Shown one piece after another: positions 6,417-11,048 of a stretch of DNA of 11,048 bases (positions are counted from its first letter, which is position 1; every line of letters starts with the position of its first letter). Source of the stretch: Desulfobulbaceae bacterium UBA2262. GTDB taxonomy: Bacteria > Desulfobacterota > Desulfobulbia > Desulfobulbales > Desulfurivibrionaceae. The position numbers were made by a program, and so were the translations under genes. Below the pieces are notes generated by a model. It did no database searches. It saw only the letters and a list, made by a program, of their open reading frames with translations, and was not told where the DNA came from. Location of the stretch: the NCBI GenBank assembly GCA_002347185.1, contig DDXK01000014.1:24114-35161 (forward strand), in the 5' to 3' direction.

Positions 6417-7601
6417 TCAAGCCCGCAGGCAGACGAGGCCCTTGAGGTAAGCCCCTTCCGGAAAGGAAAGGAGGACGGGATGATCGCCGCCCTGGGTCAG
6501 GGAGGCGACAATGCGGGCATCGACCCCGGCGTCCAGGGCCGCGCCGGCGACGATCTTCTGGAAGAGGGCGGCATCGACGCCGCCGGAACAGGAAAAGGTG
6601 CAGAGCAGACCGCCGGGGCGCAGGAGCTTGAAGGCGAGGAGATTGATATCCTTGTAGCCCCGGGCCGCCTTCTCCACCTGGGCGCTGGTCGGCGCGAACT
6701 TGGGCGGGTCGAGGATGAGGAGATCAACGGAGCGGCCCTGATCGCGGAACTTGCGCAGCAGCTTGAAGGCGTCGCCCTCCTGGAGTTCGAGGCGGGCGGG
6801 ATCGAGGCCGTTTGCCTCCACATTGCGCCGGACCCGGGCCAGGGCCTCGGCGGAGCTGTCGAGGGCGAGAACCGATCTTGCCCCGCCGGCCAGGGCATTG
6901 ACGCTGAAGCCACCGGTAAAGGAAAAGCAGTCCAGCACCTCCCTGCCCGCGGCCAGCTGGCGCACGCGCAGGCGATTGTCCCGCTGGTCGAGGAAGAAGC
7001 CTGTTTTCTGGCCGCAGGCGACGTCGACCTGAAAGAGCAGGCCATTTTCCCTGGCGGCCACCGGCTGGACAAGCTCCCCCCGCAGCAGGCCCACCGCGGG
7101 GGGCAACCCCTCCAGCTGCCTCGCCTCCGCGTCGGAACGCTCATAGACCGCGGCGGCGCCGGTCTCCGCCAGCAGAAGCTCGACAAGCTCCTTTTTCCAG
7201 TATTCGGCCCCGGCGGTGAGGGCCTGCACAATCAGGGTCATGCCGTAGCGATCCACCACCAGCCCGGGCAGGCCGTCCGACTCCCCATGGATCAGGCGGC
7301 AGGAGTCGGTGACTTTCTCCAGAGCCAAGGCGGCGCGGAGGGCCAGGGCGGCGCGGATGCGCTTGCGGAAGAAATCGAGATCGACCTGTTCCGCTTCGGC
7401 AAAGGTCCAGACCCTGGCCCGGATCTGCGAGTGGGGGCTGTAGGCAGCACGGGCCAGAAAAGCGCCGCCGGCCGAGCGCAGCTCCACTGTTTCCCCTGGT
7501 TGCGGGTTCCCTTCCAGACGCTGCACCGCTCCGGAAAAAAGCCAGGGGTGCCTGCGGAGCAAAGCTTTGTCCCTGCCGCTTTTCACTACAATGACCGCCA
7601 T
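6417..7601 (-). CDS. rlmI: 23S rRNA m5C methyltransferase, RlmI type
   Basis: A 394-residue class I SAM-dependent RNA methyltransferase of the RlmI/YccW family, which in E. coli makes m5C1962 in 23S rRNA (E. coli length 396). The N-terminal PUA domain includes VIVVKSGRDKALLRRHPWLF. The middle EEHEE-type domain contains HGESDGLPGLVVDRYG. GQKTGFFLDQRDNR (197-210) and the SAM-binding motif VLDCFSFTGGFSVNAL (222-237) follow. Motif IV is LDPPKF (297-302), and FSCSGGV (336-342) carries the probable catalytic Cys338. The start at 7601 is chosen because the PUA domain begins there and GGAGGG lies about 8 nt upstream. An in-frame ATG at 7673 would add 24 residues without family similarity and would run 44 bp into the upstream gene. 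It lies 28 bp after the coiled-coil protein gene and is probably co-transcribed with it. A dcm-like or RlmK-like specificity cannot be excluded, but length and motifs fit RlmI. Confidence 0.93.
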   Translation of the reverse strand: MAVIVVKSGRDKALLRRHPWLFSGAVQRLEGNPQPGETVELRSAGGAFLARAAYSPHSQIRARVWTFAEAEQVDLDFFRKRIRAALALRAALALEKVTDSCRLIHGESDGLPGLVVDRYGMTLIVQALTAGAEYWKKELVELLLAETGAAAVYERSDAEARQLEGLPPAVGLLRGELVQPVAARENGLLFQVDVACGQKTGFFLDQRDNRLRVRQLAAGREVLDCFSFTGGFSVNALAGGARSVLALDSSAEALARVRRNVEANGLDPARLELQEGDAFKLLRKFRDQGRSVDLLILDPPKFAPTSAQVEKAARGYKDINLLAFKLLRPGGLLCTFSCSGGVDAALFQKIVAGAALDAGVDARIVASLTQGGDHPVLLSFPEGAYLKGLVCLRA

Positions 7602-7629
7602 GCCGCCTGCCCTCCGCCAGAGAAAAAAA

Positions 7630-8607
7630 CTACCAGGTCTTGAGTTCCACCCGGTAGATATTGAGGGGTTCATCCCCGTCGGTGTACTTGAATTCGATCC
7701 GGTACTGGCCGGCGCTGGTCACTTTGCCCGAGAGGTCGGCGGTAACCGGCTGCACATCGGCATAGGATTTGACCTCGGAAAATTTCGGCCCCTGCAGGAG
7801 AGCAGGCTTCCACTCGGCGACCTCGCTGCGGCTGCCGTCAGGCCCGAGCAGGTAGACCTTGCCGTAGGAGTTGCCCGAACGGTTGCCGAAGCCGTAAAAG
7901 CGCAGGCTGGCGTTGTTGCCGATCCTCTCCAGATTGAAGGTATAAACATTGTTCACGGTATTGCCTTCCGCCCCGGCCAGGCCGCGGGTGGAATTGACGT
8001 GGACCTGGTTGTCCTTGGCCATCCAGCCCGCGGTGGCCGCCGCGGGAGCCTGGCTCTCGGCCGCCGGCTTCGGCGTCGGCGCCGCAGGCACTGAAACCGC
8101 GCCAGGATCGGCGATTTTCCGACGCTCGGTCTGCACCACCAGGGCCCCGGCAAGGTCATTTTTGGCGACGAGCTCCTGCTCGAGCTTTTCCAGTCGGGCG
8201 AGATAGGCGCTGTTGCCGCCCTGGCCGACCCTGCTCTTGAGATCGGCCAGCTTCTTTTCGTATTTTTCCTCCACCGCCTTGCGGCTTGCCGTCTCCAACG
8301 CCTCCTTTTCCTTGCGGTACCTGGCCTCCACGGCCTCAAGCTCCTTGCGCCTTGCCTCCTCCAGGACAGCGGCCTTTTGCCGATACCCCTCGTCCTGCAA
8401 GGCGTTCTTCCGCGCCTGCGCATATTCCTCCTCGGCCCTGGCCACCTCCTCCGGAGTGACGGCGTTTTTCATCTCCGCCTCATGGGCCCTGCGCAATTCG
8501 ATAAGCTGCGGCGGCTCCTTGTCAATGGTGATAATCCCGGCCGCCGAGGCCACACCAGTTCCAGACAGCACCACCACGCCAAGCACCAGAAATTCCCTCC
8601 AACGCAT
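7630..8607 (-). CDS. Exported coiled-coil protein with unrecognised C-terminal beta-rich domain
   Basis: A 325-residue protein of unknown function. A signal peptide is evident: MRWREF, a hydrophobic core LVLGVVVLSGTGV, and a probable signal peptidase I site after Ala20-Ser21-Ala22. There is no lipobox Cys. Residues about 36-165 are highly charged, rich in Glu, Lys, Arg and Ala, with heptad character and no Pro except near 52, so a long coiled coil is expected. It ends in AYLARLEKLEQELVAKNDLAGALVVQTERRKI (134-165 in two parts), which resembles a short module I associate with Planctomycetes/Verrucomicrobia exported proteins (recall, not checked). A Pro/Ala linker (168-194) leads to residues 195-325, rich in Asn, Gly, Tyr and aromatic residues in a strand-like pattern (VNNVYTFNLERIG, LRFYGFGNRSG, YRIEFKYTDGDEPLNIYRVE). 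The end is a terminal Trp. This part looks like a secreted beta-sandwich or binding domain. TCAGGAGGGAAGC precedes the ATG, a strong ribosome-binding site. Confidence 0.85.
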   Translation of the reverse strand: MRWREFLVLGVVVLSGTGVASAAGIITIDKEPPQLIELRRAHEAEMKNAVTPEEVARAEEEYAQARKNALQDEGYRQKAAVLEEARRKELEAVEARYRKEKEALETASRKAVEEKYEKKLADLKSRVGQGGNSAYLARLEKLEQELVAKNDLAGALVVQTERRKIADPGAVSVPAAPTPKPAAESQAPAAATAGWMAKDNQVHVNSTRGLAGAEGNTVNNVYTFNLERIGNNASLRFYGFGNRSGNSYGKVYLLGPDGSRSEVAEWKPALLQGPKFSEVKSYADVQPVTADLSGKVTSAGQYRIEFKYTDGDEPLNIYRVELKTW

Positions 8608-8698
8608 GCTTCCCTCCTGATCCTGTTGATTCTCCAGCCCGCCTCCCCTGCCCGGGCTCTGCCCAATCCACGCAGCGCCCGCTGGCTTGCGCGGTTAC

Positions 8699-8727
8699 AA
8701 CGTAGCGTACCAACAGGATAATTTCAA
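8699..8727 (-). promoter_or_regulatory. Weak promoter candidate for the minus-strand coiled-coil/rlmI pair
   Basis: Read on the minus strand, TTGAAA (8727-8722) is followed after 17 bp by TACGTT (8704-8699). The -35 matches consensus at five of six positions, but the -10 matches at only three. The position, about 90 bp upstream of the start at 8607, is sensible. The weak -10 makes this a guess; the true promoter may lie elsewhere in the gap. Confidence 0.25.
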
Positions 8728-8757
8728 CACCTTCCCTCCCGCCCCTGCGTCCTTTGC

Positions 8758-8786
8758 TTGACAATTCGCGGAAAACCTCCTATCAA
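8758..8786 (+). promoter_or_regulatory. Sigma70-like promoter facing mutS
   Basis: A perfect -35 hexamer TTGACA (8758-8763) is followed by a 17-bp spacer and TATCAA (8781-8786), which matches four of six -10 positions including TAT. Transcription would begin near 8793, giving a leader of about 190 nt before the mutS ATG. The -10 and start region overlap a 15-bp palindrome. Strength is judged by eye. Confidence 0.55.
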
Positions 8787-8799
8787 TTCACGGTGAATT
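8785..8799. promoter_or_regulatory. Perfect 15-bp palindrome over the -10/start region (candidate operator)
   Basis: AATTCAC-G-GTGAATT is an exact inverted repeat with 7-bp arms and one central base. It begins on the last two bases of the proposed -10 and covers the likely transcription start, an ideal place for a dimeric repressor. It also abuts the 88-bp inverted repeat that begins at 8799, so it could instead be an outer part of that element. I do not recognise it as the site of a known regulator. Confidence 0.4.
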
Positions 8800-8886
8800 C
8801 GTAAAAATCTCAAAAGGCTACAGGTCCGCTGCGCCAAATCAATGCGTTGCAGCGCAGTACCCGTTGGCTTCGTGGCTTTTTTACGA
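8799..8886. repeat. 88-bp imperfect inverted repeat (MITE/REP-like element or leader hairpin)
   Basis: The ends are exact 9-bp inverted repeats, TCGTAAAAA (8799-8807) and TTTTTACGA (8878-8886). Inside is a second exact pair, CTGCGC (8829-8834) and GCGCAG (8852-8857), with a 17-nt loop that can itself form CAA-TGCG-TTG. Aligning the whole left arm with the reverse complement of the right arm gives about 23 matches in 36 positions, so the arms share ancestry or structure beyond the short stems. Termini of the type TCGTAAAAA...TTTTTACGA recall dispersed intergenic repeats of deltaproteobacterial genomes (recall only). No target-site duplication is visible. If it lies in the mutS leader it would fold in the RNA, just downstream of the proposed start. 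Confidence 0.5.
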
Positions 8887-8985
8887 TGCCGACAAGGCAA
8901 GGCACAGCGACGAAACCCAGGAAAGCGCACGGCCAGGCACGACAAAGCACCAGAGGCCGCTGCCCTTCTTTCCCAGACCGAGGTT

Positions 8986-11048
8986 ATGAGCACAGCCCCA
9001 CCAGCCACGACAAAGGTCACCCCCATGATGCAGCAATACCTTGAAATCAAGGCGCAGCATCAGGATGCCATCCTCTTTTACCGGCTGGGCGACTTCTATG
9101 AGATGTTCTTCGACGATGCCGTCACCGCCTCACGGGTTCTGGGCATCACCCTCACCTCGCGCAACAGCAAGGACGACGAAAACAAGGTGCCGCTCTGCGG
9201 GGTGCCCTACCATGCCGTCACCTCCTACCTGGCCAAGATGATCAAGGCCGGCTTCAAGGTGGCCATCTGCGAACAGGTGGAAGACCCCAAAGAGGCCAAG
9301 GGGGTGGTGCGACGGGAGGTGGTCCGGGTGGTCACTCCGGGGCTGGTCACCGAGGAGCAGCTCCTGGACGACAAGGAAAACCGCTATCTGGCCGCAATCT
9401 GCCAGAAGGCGGGTGTCTGGGGCCTGAGCCTCCTTGATCTTTCCACCGGAGAATTTCTGGCCAGCGAAAGGGAACAGTTTCCCGATATCCTGGACGAACT
9501 CGGCCGGCTGGCGCCTTCCGAACTGCTACTCCCCGAAGAGCTCGCCGGGGACGAATCTCTCCGCGAAGGGCTCCTCCTCGCCCTCCCGCAGGGCTGCCTG
9601 ACCAAACGGCCGGCAGCAAGCTTTTATCCCGAGACGGCCCGCCAGAATCTCCTCGACCATTTCCGGGTCGCCAATCTGGCCGGCTTCGGCTGCGAGGGAC
9701 TGAAGGCCGGGGTGGCCGCGGCCGGCAGCCTGCTCGCCTACCTGCAGGAAACCCAGAAAGCGGACCTTGGCCACATTGAGCGGCTGACTCCCATCGAATT
9801 CGACCATGTCCTGCTCATGGACGACTCCTCGCGCCGCAACCTGGAACTCACCCAGACCATCATCGGCGGCAAGCGGGAGGGCTCACTGCTCGCCACCCTC
9901 GATCTCACCGTCACGCCCATGGGCGCCCGGCTCTTGAAAAAAAGCATCCTCTTTCCCCTTCGGGAGGTGGGGGCAATCCGCCAGCGCCTCGACACGGTGG
10001 AGTCCCTGCTGGTCGCGCCCCGGCTGCGGGAGGAGCTGCGGGCCCTGCTCGCAAAGGTTTATGACCTCGAGCGCCTGAACGGCCGGGTGGTCCTCGGTTC
10101 CGCCAACGCCCGCGACCTCACCGCCCTCAAGGTGTCGCTGGCCCAGCTGCCCAACCTCCGGAGGGCCTTGGCCGGCGCGGGCGGCCTCCTGGCCGTGCTT
10201 GAGGAGGAAATGGACGAACTGGCCGACATCTGCGGCCTGCTTGCGGCAAGCATCCGGGAGGACGCCCCGGTCACCCTCCGGGAGGGCAATCTGATCCAGG
10301 AGGGCTATCACCCGGAGCTGGACGAGCTGGCCAGCATCCTGCGCGACGGCAAGGCCCTGATCCTGGGGCTCGAAGCCCGGGAACGGGAACGGACCGGCAT
10401 TGCCAATCTCAAGATCGGCTTCAACAAGGTCTTCGGCTACTACCTGGAGGTGAGCCGCGGCCAGCTCGCCCATGTGCCCGAGGATTTCATCCGCAAGCAG
10501 ACCCTGGTCAACGCCGAGCGCTACATCACCCCGGAACTCAAGGAATTCGAGGAGAAGGTCAGCGGCGCCCAGGAAAAACGCCTGGATCTCGAATACCGGC
10601 TTTTCGCCGCCATCCGCGCGCAGGTGGCGGCCGAGTCTTCCCGCATCCTGAAGACGGCGGCCCTCCTGGCCCGAATCGACTTTTTCTGCTCCCTGGCCGA
10701 GGCGGCCCAGAGATACCATTACTGCAAGCCGGTCATCACCACGGAAGACTCCATCAGCATCAGCGAGGGCCGCCATCCGGTGATCGAACGCACCCTGCCG
10801 CCCGGCCGCTTCGTTCCCAACGATGTCCGCCTCGATCAGACCAGCGAAGAGCTCCTCATCGTCACCGGCCCCAACATGGCGGGCAAATCCACGGTACTGC
10901 GGCAGACGGCCCTCATCACCCTCATGGCGCAGATGGGCGGTTTCGTGCCGGCGGCCGCCGCCGAGATCGGCGTGGTGGACCGCATCTTCACCCGGGTCGG
11001 GGCCATGGACGACCTGAGGCGCGCCCAGTCCACCTTCATGGTGGAGAT
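8986..11048 (+). CDS. mutS: DNA mismatch repair protein MutS (3' end outside window)
   Basis: Recognises mismatches and small loops in DNA and starts methyl-directed or nick-directed repair with MutL. 687 codons are present, running without a stop to the window end. The N-terminal mismatch-binding domain has LGDFYEMF with the Phe37-Tyr38-Glu39 reading motif, followed by VPLCGVPYHA. The connector, core and clamp domains follow, with KIGFNKVFGYYLEVS and RKQTLVNAERYITPELKEFEEK. The ATPase domain has Walker A GPNMAGKST (628-636) and FTRVGAMDDLRRAQSTFMVE at the cut. Walker B and the C-terminal dimerisation helices lie beyond the window. The ATG at 8986 puts the Phe-x-Glu motif within one residue of its E. 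coli position and keeps TPMMQQYL, as in E. coli. Its Shine-Dalgarno (GAGG) is only 2 nt away, while the ATG at 9025 has AAAGG at a normal distance, so a shorter start is possible. Confidence 0.97.
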   Translation, partial: MSTAPPATTKVTPMMQQYLEIKAQHQDAILFYRLGDFYEMFFDDAVTASRVLGITLTSRNSKDDENKVPLCGVPYHAVTSYLAKMIKAGFKVAICEQVEDPKEAKGVVRREVVRVVTPGLVTEEQLLDDKENRYLAAICQKAGVWGLSLLDLSTGEFLASEREQFPDILDELGRLAPSELLLPEELAGDESLREGLLLALPQGCLTKRPAASFYPETARQNLLDHFRVANLAGFGCEGLKAGVAAAGSLLAYLQETQKADLGHIERLTPIEFDHVLLMDDSSRRNLELTQTIIGGKREGSLLATLDLTVTPMGARLLKKSILFPLREVGAIRQRLDTVESLLVAPRLREELRALLAKVYDLERLNGRVVLGSANARDLTALKVSLAQLPNLRRALAGAGGLLAVLEEEMDELADICGLLAASIREDAPVTLREGNLIQEGYHPELDELASILRDGKALILGLEARERERTGIANLKIGFNKVFGYYLEVSRGQLAHVPEDFIRKQTLVNAERYITPELKEFEEKVSGAQEKRLDLEYRLFAAIRAQVAAESSRILKTAALLARIDFFCSLAEAAQRYHYCKPVITTEDSISISEGRHPVIERTLPPGRFVPNDVRLDQTSEELLIVTGPNMAGKSTVLRQTALITLMAQMGGFVPAAAAEIGVVDRIFTRVGAMDDLRRAQSTFMVE

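Larger units (their letters stand above)
8608..8985. other. Divergent intergenic region between coiled-coil gene and mutS
   Basis: This 378-bp stretch separates two divergently transcribed genes and is the only gap over 300 bp in the window. Its central part (about 8700-8890) is clearly more AT-rich than the surrounding genes. It holds a sigma70-like promoter towards mutS, a perfect 15-bp palindrome, an 88-bp imperfect inverted repeat and a weak promoter candidate for the minus-strand gene. Open frames can be drawn across it on both strands, but none has a convincing ribosome-binding site or family-like composition, so I see no gene. Bases 8887-8979 contain A/G/C-rich, weakly repetitive sequence in which I recognise nothing. 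Confidence 0.8.

Noticed and set aside
6480..7643. Plus-strand open frame of 387 codons opposite rlmI
   Set aside because: rlmI on the minus strand has a full set of methyltransferase motifs; the plus-strand translation is repetitive Gly/Ala/Glu-rich sequence without domain features.
7602..7673. Upstream ATG giving rlmI 24 extra residues
   Set aside because: The extra residues have no PUA-domain similarity and would run 44 bp into the preceding gene; the ATG at 7601 gives the family's usual length.
8871..8886. T6 tract as an intrinsic terminator or attenuator before mutS
   Set aside because: No strong GC-rich stem lies immediately before the T tract; the nearest stem ends about 20 nt upstream. 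The T run is better explained as an arm of the 88-bp inverted repeat.
8847..9044. Short plus-strand frame of 65 codons overlapping the mutS start
   Set aside because: Starts within the hairpin, lacks a ribosome-binding site and runs into mutS in a different frame; composition is not protein-like.
8724..9050. Minus-strand open frame spanning the intergenic region and the start of mutS
   Set aside because: It crosses the inverted repeat and the mutS start, has no good ribosome-binding site, and its Arg/Cys-rich translation resembles a chance frame in a repeat. It would need peptide evidence.
9883..10776. Minus-strand open frame of nearly 300 codons opposite mutS
   Set aside because: mutS is continuous and well conserved here; the antisense frame follows from GC-rich third positions.

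Overview
The window is about 11 kb of GC-rich, gene-dense bacterial chromosome. It holds eleven protein-coding genes, the first and last cut by the window edges. There are no RNA genes, phage genes, insertion sequences or CRISPR arrays. A MinD/FlhG-like ATPase, a DivIVA with an N-terminal pole-targeting motif, RlmI and MutS, all in a GC-rich Gram-negative-looking context, suggest a deltaproteobacterium (Desulfobacterota, perhaps Desulfobulbales-like). That placement is inference from gene content and gene order, not a database match.

Bases 2-6395, plus strand: one long probable operon. It reads metG (3' part), a degenerate GGDEF-domain protein, a MinD/FlhG-type ATPase, yggT, divIVA, yggU, a membrane-anchored M28 metallopeptidase, a YfcE-like metallophosphoesterase and a HIT-family protein. 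Five of the eight junctions are 4-bp ATGA stop/start overlaps; the other three gaps are 78, 46 and 44 bp. The middle block (GGDEF-like, MinD/FlhG, YggT, DivIVA) looks like a cell-pole or division-site module carried behind a housekeeping aminoacyl-tRNA synthetase gene. The last three genes are small hydrolases that are probably translationally coupled.

Bases 6417-8607, minus strand: rlmI (23S rRNA m5C methyltransferase), preceded by a gene for an exported coiled-coil protein with an unrecognised C-terminal domain. The two are 28 bp apart and probably co-transcribed. They converge on the large operon with a 21-bp gap and no obvious terminator.

Bases 8608-8985: a 378-bp divergent intergenic region. 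It holds a good sigma70-type promoter facing mutS, a perfect 15-bp palindrome over its -10/start region, and an 88-bp imperfect inverted repeat that may be a non-autonomous repetitive element.

Bases 8986-11048, plus strand: mutS, complete at the N-terminus and running out of the window just after the Walker A region of the ATPase domain.

The items most worth following up are the pairing of a GGDEF-dead protein with the MinD/FlhG ATPase in a DivIVA/YggT locus, the palindrome plus hairpin in front of mutS, and the exported coiled-coil protein.
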